A stretch of 64,000 nt of DNA, taken from contig NOKP01000011.1 of NCBI GenBank assembly GCA_002682825.1, positions 496,420 through 560,419 of the forward strand. Direction: 5' to 3'. The notes below the pieces were generated by a model. That model ran no database searches. It saw only the letters and a list, made by a program, of their open reading frames with translations, and was not told where the DNA came from. This document shows positions 23,062-34,596 of the stretch, piece by piece. This stretch comes from Neonectria sp. B-13. Lineage: Eukaryota; Ascomycota; Sordariomycetes; Hypocreales; Nectriaceae. Every line of letters begins with the position of its first letter. Position 1 is the stretch's first letter. Both the position numbers and the translations under genes were made by a program.

Positions 23062-23919
23062 ATGACCGCCGACCGCCAGACCATCATCGAGGTCAACCGG
23101 TCCCTCCGCAACATCAAGACCGTTCGTCGCCCCTTTGCTAATCCTACAGCCCTTTGGGCATAGGCGCTGACAAGGCCCCAGGAACTCGAGAACCTCCTCG
23201 AAAAAGGCGTGATTGACGACTCTGTCTACGAGACCATCAGCACTGCACTCCCCGCCGAGTCGTCGCTGTCTGGTCCCCTTCGCACTGCGACCGGCTCTTC
23301 CAACCCAGCCCCCGCTGCCAAGGCTGTTACGCCAGCGCCCGCGCCCGCACCCGCACCCGCAAGCCTGCCGACTAAGGCTTTCGATAGCCTCAACATCAAG
23401 GCGCCGTCGCCCGCGCCGCCAGCCTACGACCAGACGCCTCCCCCCGGCCTTCCCGTCCGATCCGCAAAGCCCATCGTCGCCCAGGCCCGCGCGCTATACC
23501 GCTACGCCGGCTCGGATGGCCGCGACCTCTCGTTCGAGAAGGACGACCACGTCAACGTCTTCGAGTACATGAACCAGGACTGGTGGATGGGCCAGAACCA
23601 GCGCACGGGGCTGGAGGGCATCTTCCCACGCAACTACGTCCTCGTCGAGCAGGAACACAAGACCCCCGTGGCACCCGCGGGCCAGCCGCAGTACGGATAC
23701 CCCGACCACAAGCAGGGCCCGCCGCAACAGCAGAACCCCTACAACGCCCATGTGCCGCCCATGGCCGTTTCCGAGGGCTCCGGGCAGCAGCAGGAGGGTG
23801 CTCAGGGAGACAGCAAGGTGAACCAGTACGGCAAGAAGTTTGGCAAGAAGCTGGGTAATGCGGCCATCTTCGGTGCTGGTGCCACGATTGGAGGCAACAT
23901 TGTCAACAGCATCTTCTAA
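23062..23919 (+). CDS. SH3-domain protein of the LSB1/PIN3 (Csh3) type
   Basis: Predicted 265-residue protein from exons 23062-23121 and 23182-23919. The N-terminal conserved block (TIIEVNRSLRNIKTELENLLEKGVID) is typical of LSB1/PIN3 proteins. A Pro/Ala-rich linker (PAPAPAPAPAS) follows. One SH3 domain is at about residues 115-172: ARALYRYAGSDGRDLSFEKDDHV, MNQDWWMGQN and GIFPRNYV, with the ALYxY, WW and PxNY ligand-pocket residues intact. The C-terminus (GKKFGKKLGNAAIFGAGATIGGNIVNSIF) is a glycine-rich conserved end of this family. Yeast LSB1 and PIN3 bind the WASP homologue Las17 and regulate actin patches and endocytosis; the same role is inferred here. Confidence 0.92.
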
Positions 23920-24418
23920 GCCCCAGACAGGGTGATGGAGAGAACATTTGAGCCTGATTTTGTTTGGGTTGGTCTGCCTGGGCGCGGGTATTTATATTGG
24001 CGTTTTGGGACATCTCGGGTTTAGAGTCGACCTAGGTATTCATTGTACATTCGATTATCTTAGGTTAGTTACAGGAAAATATACAGTCCCTTCTGCAAGC
24101 TATTCTCCAGAGTGAGAGATTGATGTGATATATTACTTGGCTGCGACTAGCCACAGGAAATATACAGAACATGCCCAATGCCCGAGAACCTTTTTCTTTC
24201 AGTCTATTGTAACGTTGAGAACGGCATCCGCCTCGGTGCTAGGTGGATCTCGGCCACCAAGATACAGTGCATCTTACAGTGCAGATCCCCACTTTGCCAC
24301 CTAACTAGCACTAATTCGCCGCCATGGTCAGCGTTGGCACTGTGCACGGCGCAAAATTTCTTGACGGCCTTCAACACACCCGACCCTTCAGTGAAATCTT
24401 AGACAGCCGGAGTTGACC
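23920..24418. other. Intergenic between SH3 gene and cms1
   Basis: About 500 bp with an AT-richer 3' part of the SH3 gene (23950-24180) followed by the cms1 promoter. No coding exon is supported. Confidence 0.5.
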
Positions 24419-25443
24419 ATGACACAACCAGACGACATCGCCATGTCAAGCTCAAAAAAGCGCCAGGCAGAGGCGCCGGCTCAGGCTGAGAAGCCGAAAA
24501 AGAGCAAAAAGAGAAAGCCGAATGCCCCAGACGATGACGCTCTCGACACCGAGCTCGGCCTAAACGTCCTCTTCAGTCGCATGGACAACCAGCTCCTGGG
24601 AGACCACCTCGCACAGAAGCTGACCCGGTTCGGGAGCGATCTCAGCCCCATTGAGATTTCGGATTTGACCGTATCAGGTATGCGCCTCTTCTCAAGGCTC
24701 CTCACATCCTGCTGTTGCTCGCTCGATGACTGACCATGAGCTGCAGCCAACTCCATCCAGGACACAACGTCGTGGCAGGAGTCGAGGACCCTGGACAAGT
24801 TTCCTGGCTTCCTCGAAAAGTTTGCGGGAGGCCCCGAGGCTTTGATGAAATATTCTAAGAAGAAGGGAGCGCCGCATACCATCGTTGTTGCAGGAGCAGG
24901 CTTGAGAGCCGCCGATATTGCAAGGTAAGGTTCTTCCGCGTTTGCTTCCCCGTTGGAACTTGCCATTGACCAAAAGCAGAGTTGTCCGCATCTTCTCCAA
25001 CAAGGACACTACGGTCGCCAAGCTGGTATGTCTTTCTTCTTCTGTCTTGCTAATAGAGACACCCACTTCACCGCGGAAGCTGACATGGCGCAGTTTGCCA
25101 AGCACATGAAAGTCGAGGAGCAAGTCAAGTTCCTCAACAAGCACAAGATCGGCATTAGTGTCGGCACGCCTTCCCGTCTCATGGAACTCATTGACAACGG
25201 TAAGATCCGGACTTCCCTGCATAGGTACCTACTTTCATACGCTGATGCTGACCTCCCCCAGGAGCCTTGTCGCTGGCCAACCTGAAGCGCGTCGTCGTGG
25301 ATGCTTCCCACATTGACCAGAAGAAACGGGGCCTTATGGACATGAAGGACACGATGTTGCCGCTGGCGCGGTTCTTGGCGCGCAAGGAGTTCAAAGACGG
25401 ATATGTGGACGAAACGAAGCCGCTGGCGTTGCTGTTCTATTAG
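24419..25443 (+). CDS. cms1: Cms1-family small-subunit processome (90S pre-ribosome) protein
   Basis: Predicted 256-residue protein from five exons (24419-24677, 24747-24924, 24980-25025, 25094-25199, 25262-25443), all in phase. The N-terminus is lysine-rich (KPKKSKKRK), a likely nucleolar signal. The fold has helicase-like remnants: PHTIVVAGAGLRAADIAR, VGTPSRLMELIDNG (like DEAD-box motif Ib) and RVVVDASHIDQKKRGLMDM in the motif II place, but with no P-loop and no DEAD box. This pattern defines the Cms1/CMSS1 family, a degenerate DEAD-box-like protein found in 90S pre-ribosomes. The third exon is only 46 nt. Role inferred from family. Confidence 0.9.
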
Positions 25444-25965
25444 ATGTTAGATACCCCCTCCACCCAGAGTGTGAACTTGCGGTTTCTCGGAATGTGCCAA
25501 CGCTTCTTTCTCTCGGATCTGGCGTGACTTGCTAATTGAGCTGAGGACTCGGGATGCCGGCTTTTCACTTGCCAAAGCTAGTGGGAAATCACCGGCTGGC
25601 TCAATCATATGCGGAAGGAGGAGATGTCTTCGAAGATGAGTCTGTTCTTTCCTCCTGACGGGAGAAGTGAAGTCCACCTCTGCTACTTCCGCCTGGCTGC
25701 TGGCGACTCCTTCTCTCCTTGAACAGGAGTAAACACCCTGTTCTCGCCAACTTCCCGTCTCTCCTCTTCTCTCTTCTCTCACCACTTCACTCCTTTCACC
25801 ATCCGCAATCCCACCTTGAGCTCAACAGCCGACTTCTAATCAAGACCTCACTCTCGTTTTTGGATCCTCCGCCTTGCTGCGCTCTTTTTGGTGACCATCG
25901 TTAAATCCGACAACCCATCTTGCCCCAGCTTCTCTTTTCTCTTTCGGCCTTCGACACGCTCGACC
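25444..25965. other. Intergenic/promoter of the CFEM gene
   Basis: About 520 bp. From 25730 to 25960 the plus strand is strongly pyrimidine-rich (CTCTTCTCTCTTCTCTCACC and similar), a common fungal core-promoter and leader feature. No exon seen. Confidence 0.5.
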
Positions 25966-28900
25966 ATGAAGCCCAACGTTTCTGCGGGCATCCTACTTTC
26001 CGGCTTGGCCGGCGGTGGGAGTACCCATCATGCTTCTGCACCAGGTAAGGCAGCTGAATGTCAACTTGATGAATTTCACTGATGAAGACGTGCAGATTGT
26101 GCTGTCGGTTGCTCTCGTGGCCTCATGAATCAACATGACTTGTCCAACATGGACGCCCTCTGCAACGACATGGCTACGCAACGGGTAAGTCCTGCACCAC
26201 GCTCCAAGCAACTTTCTTATGTTAACTATTTCATCAACAGGCCCTATTTTTATGCCTCACCAGTTCTTGCCAGTCTCAGACTTACGGCCCTGCTCTCGCG
26301 TACTCCATTTCAGAGTGCTCTGGCCTTGGTGCTACCATCACCAACCTTCATCCAGTCGAACTTCATCATTTTGAACTTGCTCAACGACAAGCTACATCGA
26401 TCACTCCTCGCTTTGATGCTAGAGCATTCAGATTTGCAGACGAGGTTACACTCTCGGTGGACTGTACCGCTGGATCTGACGGAGTCCTCACTCTGTCCCT
26501 TCCTTCAGTTGGCACATCTCCCACCAACCAACCAGCTCCCTATGGCGAACTCCCCGACTTGAACTCTCCGGGTGGTGGCACAGGTACCGATTCAGGACTT
26601 GATTCCTCATCTGGCGCCGCGCCGCTTCCCGCTGGTCCTCGGTTCCCTCCCGCTGGTGCTCAATCCCTTCCCAATAGTCCTCAGTCCCTTCCCGCTGGTC
26701 CTCAGTCCCCTCCCGTCAGCCCTCAATCCCCTCCTGCTGGTCCCCAACCTCCTCTCGCGGGTCAATACCCTCCCCAAGGGCAATCTGGCCCGGGTGGTGC
26801 CCCATCAGGCTCCCCGCTTGTCAGCCCATCAAGCCAAGACCCTGGAAATGTTGCTCCCCAATCCAGCACTGGCACTGGTGAACCGAACACTGCACAGGAA
26901 GACTGCGACACCACCAATGACGGTTTGTCTGGCTCATCCTCTGGTGGGCAATCTCAACAAGTCCCTGCTTCGGCACCGGCTAGCCCAGCCGGAGGCTCTC
27001 ATCCTGCCGCCGACGGCTCACAAAATGTCCAGCCACTTCCTATGCCAGGTAGCTCTGGTCCTTCAAACCCAGGCAGTGTTTCTGGAGCCCCCAACGATGG
27101 CAACATGAATGGGAACCCAACCGGGACTGACCAAGGCAGCGGACCAGCTCAGCCTTTACCTCAACCTGTTCCGCAATCACCAGTTCAGAACCCAAGCCCA
27201 ATAGGCCCAGTCAACCCCAGTGGCTCGTACCCAGTTGGAAACGGCCAAGACTTGACAGGCGAGGACTGTGATGAAGATACAGCTGATGGCCTAAACTCTG
27301 GTGTACCGGGTCCTGGCCAAGAACAAGGAGCTTCAGATCCATCAGTTGCTCCCCGTCCTGTAGGCCCCCCCTTGGGAAGCCAAGGAGCTGAAGGCTGCCC
27401 CGAGGCAGCTGATGGCTCGCAAGACTGTCAGTCACCTGCTCCTCAGTCACACCAAACTCCTTTGTCTGTCCCTTTGCCGCTCCCTCTGCCAGACAACGCA
27501 AGCTGCCCGGATCATGATGGAGATTTGTCCTGTGCGAATCCCAATGTACCAGCTTCCGGACCAGCCGCCCCCTCTGGTGTTAACCCGGACGCTGGCAAGG
27601 GCGATGGAGGCCCAGGAGGCGACCCCAGAGCCCCTTCAGCTCCTCAAAACGCCCCTGCACCCGCTGGATCTTGCCCTGATTCTGGTGACGGCCAAGGTTG
27701 TGAGCCCGACACCAGTTCACAAGCACCTGCTTCCTTGCCTTCTTCACCGCAGCCTCCTCCGTCTTTCCCAGCCCCCGCAGGAGGTGTTCCAAGTTGTCCA
27801 AACGGTCCAAACGGCCCCAACGGTCCCAACGACGATGATTGCGCTCCAAATGATGCTCCCCAATCCCCGCCTGCTACACCTCAAAGTCCTCCCGCCATGC
27901 CCCATTCTCCATCCCCGCCACAATCTCCTGCTTCGGAAGGCTGCTCAGGCCAAGGAAACGGACAACCTTGTCCAGCCGAGAACCCAAGTGCCATCGTTCC
28001 AGCAGATGCATCAAACGTGTCTCCTGCTAAGCCTATGGCAGCGCCTCCACAAAACACAGTTTCGCCCTCGCCCGGACAAGGGAATATCTCGCCCTCGCCC
28101 AATAATGGCCCTGACAGTCCATGCAGCGGCGATCCCTCACAGTGCCCCGATGCCGATCCACGAGGAGGTCCCAACGCGATACCTTCATTGCCCCAGGCAC
28201 CTACCCCCGCCTCATATGGCCAACCACCTTCTCGAGGAGATGGGCTTCCTCCTGATGGGAACAATGCTGGACCGGGATCGTTCCCACCACCAGGCGGTGA
28301 TAACGCAGATCCTGGCCCACAGACATGCGACGGCGAGTGTCCCAAAAACGATGACGGGCATAGCTCGCCACAGGGCAACATAAGTCCGCCTAATGGGATC
28401 CCTTTTATTCCAGAGCCAAGCAACCCTCCACTTGGACAACTAAACAGCGGTGTCCCAGACTTAGCTTCGGGAGCTGATGAGGAGGATTGCGATGAAGCCG
28501 ACATCAAGCGGGATGTCGTTGGGGTTGAGCAGAATGAACGACTGGGCGGAAACCCTTCACAGCCCTTAGAATCCTTCTTTCAGGCGAGTTCTTCGGGGAC
28601 CAGGCAACCTGCTCTCGCGCAAACAGTCGACTCCATCCAAGCAAATCATGCTTCAATGAACACGGAGGCTCCAATGGCAGACAGAAGGTCAGCGTTTGTT
28701 ACGATAATCGCCCCTGCGAAGGTTGATGCCACAGAAGTTACCGACATGAAACCCTAGCAGACAAGTTCATCGTTGCGGGCCAGTGCAGATGAATGGAAGG
28801 CCCGAGACATTCGAGGCGAAGAGGATCTGGAAAAGTATGACCCAACCAACGCCAACAATGGTCCTGGCGCCATTGATCTTCCAAATGGTCCTTTTATCTC

Positions 28901-29081
28901 ATCGGGTCCTGCTGTTGCGTCTTCGTTCGTGCGGCTCGACAGCCTGTCTTCAGGTACTAGCTCTCCGGAGCCCCCAACGATTACAAGCAGTTCCAGCGGA
29001 AGACCTCAGCCATTCGCCCCCGTCTCCGTGGTTGTCCTGTTGGTCATCATCGGGTCTTTGGGTCTGCTGCGGATGCTGTGA
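25966..29081 (+). CDS. Giant Pro/Ser-rich CFEM-like cell-surface protein with GPI-type C-terminus
   Basis: Predicted ~970-residue protein from exons 25966-26044, 26096-26184, 26241-28687 and 28784-29081. A weak N-terminal secretion signal (about 25 residues) precedes a CFEM-like cysteine domain at residues ~28-86: DCAVGC, LCND, FLCLTSSC and SISECSGLG. That is six of the usual eight cysteines. Then come about 750 residues of Pro/Gly/Ser/Gln-rich sequence with tandem PAGPQS-type units and scattered EDCD acidic-cysteine pairs. The last exon ends in Ser/Thr-rich sequence and a hydrophobic tail (VSVVVLLVIIGSLGLL), as in GPI-anchored proteins. An in-frame TAG at 28755 is removed by a predicted 96-nt GTCAGC...CAG intron. 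If that intron is not spliced, the protein stops at 28757 and lacks the anchor. CFEM proteins act in haem/iron capture or adhesion; the role here is inference. Confidence 0.75.
26619..26775 (+). repeat. In-gene tandem repeats encoding P-A-G-P-Q-S type units
   Basis: Consecutive approximately 30-bp units (CCTCAGTCCC plus TTCCCGCTGGT and variants) encode LPAGPQS, PPVSPQS and PPAGPQP. They lie at the start of the long Pro-rich region of the CFEM-like protein and are a likely site of length polymorphism. Confidence 0.8.
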
Positions 29082-29991
29082 TGGAACATCAACCCCCCAA
29101 GCCTTGTTTGCGAATGACACTAATTAGACGAGAGACAGTATGGGAATAGAAACGCGTTATCATGTAACAGGAATGTCAGCATTGATTATCGTCGGGATAT
29201 CTCCGGAGGAGGGGGACTCTTATTATGTTTGATATCCTTGTAGAGACTTATTAGATGAGTCGGAAGAAATTAATGCAAGCACGCCGTCTGGCTAATACTA
29301 AATGGATAATGGTGTACTTTGTAGGACTGAATGTGACGTCGGGTTGTGTAAGACAACTATGAACGGGCTTGTCACAATTTAAGCACAATGCACAAGAGAG
29401 AGGCCGCATGATCTAAAGCCAAGTGTGCAAAGAGCCAACGAGTCTACCACTGCCTCTCCGTAGCCAATACTTGTCAGCCAGAAAGGCATGGACGCAGGCC
29501 AGATCTCCTTGACATATGCCTCGATTAGACTAGAGCTGCGATCGTGAGCCAAGATCCTAGATAGACAATTTGACAAATACCCGACTTGACCAATGGACCA
29601 ACAAGGCTCAAGGCGCGTCGGCGATAGTCCGAAAACCAATGTGTGACCAATCAAAAACACCAAAGCAAGGAGAACCAGAACAAGCCCCGGTTATTCATCC
29701 AGAAACCAATACCAATACAGGCCATCATAGGTTCCCCTATTACGAGAGACAACAAAACCAACGCAGCCGTAAAATAAATCAAACCCCAGCTTTTGAAGTT
29801 GCAGCTTCTTGGTTTGATTTGTTGAAGCAATTCCCATCCCAATACTCCAGTCTCCCATTTCATGGGGTGATTTCCTCAGATCCATTACCGGTTTCGTGTC
29901 TTCGTTCCCATCGTTGCTCGTCAAAGTGGACAAAAAAAGGAAGTCGTAATAGTAGGTAGAAGAGACGCGGTTAAAAGGGCAGTCGAGGCGA
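29082..29991. other. Intergenic between two converging genes
   Basis: About 900 bp, fairly AT-rich compared with the flanking genes. The frames present are short and overlapping. It probably holds both 3' UTRs. No gene is supported. Confidence 0.5.
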
Positions 29992-32178
29992 TCAGACGGG
30001 TGTCCAGTCCTTGAGCCAGGGGTGGTTCTTGCCGAGCCCAGGGATGACGGCGGTACTGACACTGCGCTCGCCGACAATGTTGCCCAGGGAATGGGCGATC
30101 ATCTGGAGGGTGGCGCGCTTGGACGGGGCGAGGGGTACGTTGATGGAGGGTGGGAGCGGCACAAAAGAGTCCGGGGCCGGGATAATGGCGAGGTTGTCTG
30201 GGACGGTTGCGTCGAAGCGGTTGGTCTCATGCCGGAAGCCAGTGGAAGCGAGGGGCGACTTGATGACATCGTCCTTGGCCCACCAAGTCCACTGTTGGTA
30301 GTCGCGGTGATGTCCGCGCTCGAGCCAGGGGTAGAGGTCCGGCTCGATAGTTTCCTTAAGAACCGAGCCAAAAGGGCGCCAGCCGTAGAAAAGAGGCCAA
30401 GGATCGCGAAGAGTGAGCGTATGCCGATGCTGGAGGAGATCGGCGCGGGGGACGAGGTCCTCGAGATCCTCGTAGACACGGGAAGTCTGGTCGTCCTGGT
30501 AGGACTGTGGCGCGCCTGTCCAGGCGGCTGTGACAATGTCAGGGCGAGCGAGTGTGTCGTAGGAGCAGCCCTCGTCGAGGGTATCGAGATAGCTGCGGAT
30601 CAAGTCAAGGATCTTGGGGTTGCCAAGGAGGAACAGGCCGTGCCACCAGAGGGCGACGCGAGGTCGACGCATGGCAAATACCTTGGCGAGCATCTCGAAG
30701 TCGCAGGCGTCGAGAGCAGGGCGGATGACGCTGTTGATGGCGGCCAACCAGGGGCTGACGAGGTTGCATTGGATGTCCGGCTGCCAGAAGATACTCCAAA
30801 TAACGGGGCCTAGGGACCACTGGTGCATGCTGAGCGTCATGTAATACTGGAGATCGGCCGTATAACCATGGATTGACCCGATCAGGTTGCTATCTGAGGC
30901 GACATCCCTCCTCGACTGAAGGGTAGGTTTGGGGAACTGTGGTTGCAACTTGGCCATTCGGTAGAACGGGATAGCGAGTGTTGCCAGGAAGGCAGCTTTG
31001 ACGGGGGAAAGCTGAACCGAGCCATTGGGTTGCGACGGTTCGTGGGCAATGCCGAACAAGTTGCAGAACTCAATGAGAAGCTCCGTAGCCTCGGCATCGG
31101 TCGGTGCCTCGGAATCCGGGTCAAGAAAGACCTGTTCCTGGGTAGCGACGACGAACTGGAAGTCGCCGGTACAGCAGGCTGCCCAGGGAGAGAACGGGCC
31201 GCCATTGTCGTCGGCAGCCCAGCCCGGCTTCGGGGCGAGGATAGCACAAAGCCACTGGACAAGCTCCGCGGAGGCCTCGCCGGGGAGTTGGACCAGGATC
31301 TCATTGTGTGCAAGCTCTCCGACCGCGTTCTTCGGGAATGGGCGGAGGCAGGAGTCGGTGTAGTGGGCCCTTCGGCCCTGGAGGTGCAGTAGCCGGGTGG
31401 AGAAGACGTAGGACCAGCACATGGCCAAGATGGCAAGCCCCTGCGGGGCATCTGACGCACCAACGTTGGAGGACGGCGGGTTCCCGTAGTGGCAGGCGCT
31501 CGGATCCGAAGAGATGCAACACTCGATGGGATCGGGGTACGACAGGCGGAAATATTTGGTGGTGCCGGTGACGCGGGTGAGATCAAGGTCCTGGTCGGGA
31601 GGCGGCTCGGTGACGTCGGGATCCGGGACGGACCAGCTGGGGGCACCGGCGAGGACGCCCTTCTGTGGCAGGGAGTCGGGCAGTGAAGGCATGTCCTTGA
31701 ACATGATGGCCGGGTCGAGTCCCGGAGGAAAGGCGCCCCGTGGGAGGGCCAATGCCTGGTAAAAGAAGGTCTGCCACGTGTGGCGGCCGTCGTTGAAGAC
31801 GCGGCGGATGTCGGCGTTCTTGGGGACGAGGGCATCTTGCACGCCTTCGGGGACGCCATGAAGCGATTCCATAGCAGGCGGTGTTGGTGAAGATGAGGAT
31901 GAAGATGGCGAGAGCGACGAGGCGGGCGTACTGGGATCCGACATCAACGTAGCATCGGCACCCGCATCCGCATGAGGATGAGCACTCGCATCATATGGCT
32001 GGGGTGCAGCGGCAGCCTCGGAGAGCCCAGTAACGACGGTGGAACTCCAGGCGAAGGGGCGATCGAAGCGGTCGTCCAAGTCGTAGTCGCCGACGAGGAC
32101 CCAGGACCGAACATGGTCCATTCCCAGGTCCCAGGTCAGCTGCATGATGAAGTGGGTGAAAGTGAGGGAGAGAGGCAC
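29992..32178 (-). CDS. Uncharacterised large intronless protein (728 residues)
   Basis: One uninterrupted frame of 728 codons with strong C/G third-position bias, so clearly coding. It begins MPLSLTFTHFIMQLTWDLGMDHVRSW; an in-frame ATG 11 codons in (MQLTW) is an alternative start. After a Ser/Pro-rich low-complexity stretch (about 85-105) the rest looks globular and aromatic-rich: DGRHTWQTFFYQAL, LAMCWSYVFSTRLLHLQGR, LSMHQWSLGPVIWSIFWQPDIQC, PRVALWWHGLFLLGNPKILDLI, PWPLFYGWRPFGSVLKETIEPDLYPWLERGHH and a C-terminal GKNHPWLKDW. There is no signal peptide or transmembrane segment, and I recognise no domain. It is probably a fungus-specific conserved protein. Its 5' flank is a repeat-rich 3.8-kb gap. 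Confidence 0.85.
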   Translation of the reverse strand: MPLSLTFTHFIMQLTWDLGMDHVRSWVLVGDYDLDDRFDRPFAWSSTVVTGLSEAAAAPQPYDASAHPHADAGADATLMSDPSTPASSLSPSSSSSSPTPPAMESLHGVPEGVQDALVPKNADIRRVFNDGRHTWQTFFYQALALPRGAFPPGLDPAIMFKDMPSLPDSLPQKGVLAGAPSWSVPDPDVTEPPPDQDLDLTRVTGTTKYFRLSYPDPIECCISSDPSACHYGNPPSSNVGASDAPQGLAILAMCWSYVFSTRLLHLQGRRAHYTDSCLRPFPKNAVGELAHNEILVQLPGEASAELVQWLCAILAPKPGWAADDNGGPFSPWAACCTGDFQFVVATQEQVFLDPDSEAPTDAEATELLIEFCNLFGIAHEPSQPNGSVQLSPVKAAFLATLAIPFYRMAKLQPQFPKPTLQSRRDVASDSNLIGSIHGYTADLQYYMTLSMHQWSLGPVIWSIFWQPDIQCNLVSPWLAAINSVIRPALDACDFEMLAKVFAMRRPRVALWWHGLFLLGNPKILDLIRSYLDTLDEGCSYDTLARPDIVTAAWTGAPQSYQDDQTSRVYEDLEDLVPRADLLQHRHTLTLRDPWPLFYGWRPFGSVLKETIEPDLYPWLERGHHRDYQQWTWWAKDDVIKSPLASTGFRHETNRFDATVPDNLAIIPAPDSFVPLPPSINVPLAPSKRATLQMIAHSLGNIVGERSVSTAVIPGLGKNHPWLKDWTPV

Positions 32179-32286
32179 TCTCGGGGAAGGATTTCGCAGG
32201 GAGAGCCGTAGTAACGAGGAGGATGGAGTTGCAGAAGGATGAGGACTCGAGCAACAAGACGTTTAGGGTGTGCGTTTGAGCGAGTT

Positions 32287-32330
32287 TGGGTGAGAGTGTG
32301 AGTGTGAGTGTGAGTGCGTGAGTGTGTTAC
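32287..32330. repeat. GAGTGT hexamer-like microsatellite
   Basis: The stretch gagagtgtgagtgtgagtg and its continuation show a short GTGAGT repeat upstream of the 728-residue gene. Confidence 0.7.
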
Positions 32331-32480
32331 ACACAGAGTAAGAAGTAAACAGCCAAGGAGACTGATGAAGGACGTCAGGAGAGACGAAGAAAAGAAGAGA
32401 GAAATGGAAGAGGAAGAGGGTTACGAGGGAGGCAAGATGTAAGACTTGTAGTAAAGAAGAGGGGGTGGGAGGCACGAGGT

Positions 32481-32483
<3 letters not shown>

Positions 32484-32512
<29 letters not shown>
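32484..32512. repeat. (GA)n microsatellite
   Basis: An uninterrupted run of GA dinucleotides (about 13 units), visible directly. Confidence 0.9.
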
Positions 32513-33290
32513 CTGAACAATGGCAGTGGCCAATGACCCCGGGAATTTGTCGAGTATATAAGAAATCAGCGATGCGGCAGAGATGCATAGATTCGGGTTG
32601 GAGCGGGTACGGGCTGGACTATTGGTGCACGGCGGGCCTCATCTCGCCAGCAGCTTGGTACCGACGGGCATCCAACCGTCCCTGAGTCCCTCTGTGCCTC
32701 CATCCATCCATCCCTCCATCCCGTCTGCTTCGACTGGGCTTGGATCGGGCTGGCTACTGAGCCTGGACCTGGACCTGGAGCTGGGGGGGCGGAGTGGTCG
32801 GTTGGAGGCGAAAGACTCAAGATGCAGACACAAGACGCGGGAGCGTGCATGTTGCAGATCCCGGTTGTGGGAGATTGGGGGACCCGGGTGTTTCTTGTCA
32901 GAGAAGCGTGCCGGGTTACTGGGGTGTATGTCGGGAAGCGGAGTGGACGTGGACGGCGGAGGCGGCGGACATGCAAGACGACATGGAAGCGGCAAGTAGA
33001 GGAAAGGAAAGACGCTGACGAAGACGAAGACGAGACGAGACGAGGCGAGGACGAGGGCGAGGATGAAGGACGAGACCAACAAGACGAGACGGGGGGCGGC
33101 GGCGGCGGCGATAGCGGCGTGAGAGGCGGCAGCGAAGCGGCGAAATACCTAAACTACATGGTAGTGTTCCTAGAAACTGCGTACTGTACTCGGCAAGGTG
33201 GCAGAAGAGTGAGACTCGGATTCAGATTTCAGAGAGAGTGGGAGTGGGCAAGGCGATAGGCCCAGGGCTCAGAAAGGTTGATTTCGAGGA

Positions 33291-33316
33291 TGGATCATGG
33301 ATCCATGGATCATGGG
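33291..33316. repeat. Near-perfect palindrome with CATGGATCCATG core
   Basis: The sequence TGGATCATGGATCCATGGAT and its continuation read almost identically on both strands around the GGATCC centre. A related palindrome lies at 34597-34630. Confidence 0.8.
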
Positions 33317-34596
33317 GCCAAAGACAGGCAAGACCCTGGATCCGGCTGGGTCCATCTGGGATACAGCCTGGGACAAGGGGCACAACGCTGCGGCGCCTCG
33401 AAAAGGACATGGGAAGGGATGGGATAGGACGGAGTGAAGTGCAGAGAGAGTGCAGAAACAGCTTGCGAAGAGCAAGATGGAGTCTTGGACGAGTCAAGCA
33501 GCCTTGGGGAGACTTGGGGGGCATTGCGCATGGGGCAGGGACAAGGGATCAGGGACATGGGGGGTGCCTTTCTTCCTTGCGCCGCAACTGACAGCCGCGT
33601 GGAGAGGTGTCACTTTTTTCCCGTTGGGTGGATGACGATGTGGAGGTAAAGAGGGTACGGCGTATGGAGTACATGGCGTATGTACTTATACCGGGTCGAG
33701 CCAAGTGTGTCTGCGCGCTTGTCGGGGTGTGTGCGTGGGTGCTGTGTGTGTGAGTGGTGAGTGGGTGAGAGACAGGGACACACAATATGGGGGAGAGAAA
33801 CATAGTACATAAGAATAGAACTTGGAGAGAGGTGAATGGAGAGAGAGAGCGAGACACAAGAGAGAAGCCGTTGTGCGCGCGTGTGTGTGTAGGTACGTGG
33901 AGGAAGTGGACGAAGATAGATCTGGGGCAAAAAGAAACACTGCAAAAAGAAAAAGAAACCCCAGGGTACAAAATACGTTAGTAATCTACATTCTCCCGGC
34001 TGCCACAGCACGCCCACTCGTCCGTCCTTGATTGTACTTCGCATCTCTTCGCAAGATGTACCTCCTTCGCCTGCCAGGCAGTCTCCGGACCTCAGACTGA
34101 CTCCTGAGGCTTTCCTCCCCTTTCCTTTCTTTTTCTTTGGCCTTTTCGCATTACCCTCTGCGGGCGTTGTTGGACCACAAGACGCACCTGGACGCCTGGA
34201 CTCGTGGACCACCACCACGCACCCACAGTCGGCGATCGGCCCTGGTGGATTGTCTATTTCGTGCCGGGTGTGACTTGTGTAATGCGACATGCTTCGTGTA
34301 CTTCCGTGCTGCACCTGTTGTGCGGTGGCGGATGCCGGCTGTCTGTCTGTGAATGTGACTGAGAAGAATTATAAATGTGACTGAATTATCGGACCGGAGG
34401 GAAGTGCAGGGCGAGATGGCAAGATGGCCAAGGACGTTCGGAGTCGCAGAGATCGGAAGCAGCCTCCCGTCTTGTGAGACGCCGCGGCGAAGCTTCTTAC
34501 AGGTTGATTGCCCACACCGATGCGTTGATGACTTGACTCGCCGGTTGGCTGGTAGCAGGCCTACTTCGTACTTGGTCCCGACTCCCAGGACACCAT

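Noticed and set aside
27412..28383. 323-codon plus frame inside the CFEM gene
   Set aside because: Frame-shifted reading of the Pro-rich repeats. The chosen frame connects to the cysteine domain and the GPI-like tail.
28755..28757. In-frame TAG taken as evidence that the CFEM gene is broken
   Set aside because: A phase-preserving intron removes it and the downstream exon encodes a sensible GPI-type end, so a functional gene is the simpler reading, although unspliced termination remains possible.
30882..31859. 325-codon minus-strand frame within the 728-codon gene
   Set aside because: Alternative frame of the same region, Pro/Ser/Arg-rich with no conserved block, so a shadow.
33610..34314. 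234-codon minus-strand frame in the repeat-rich gap
   Set aside because: The translation is dominated by microsatellite-encoded His/Thr/Ser runs; no domain and no splice partners.
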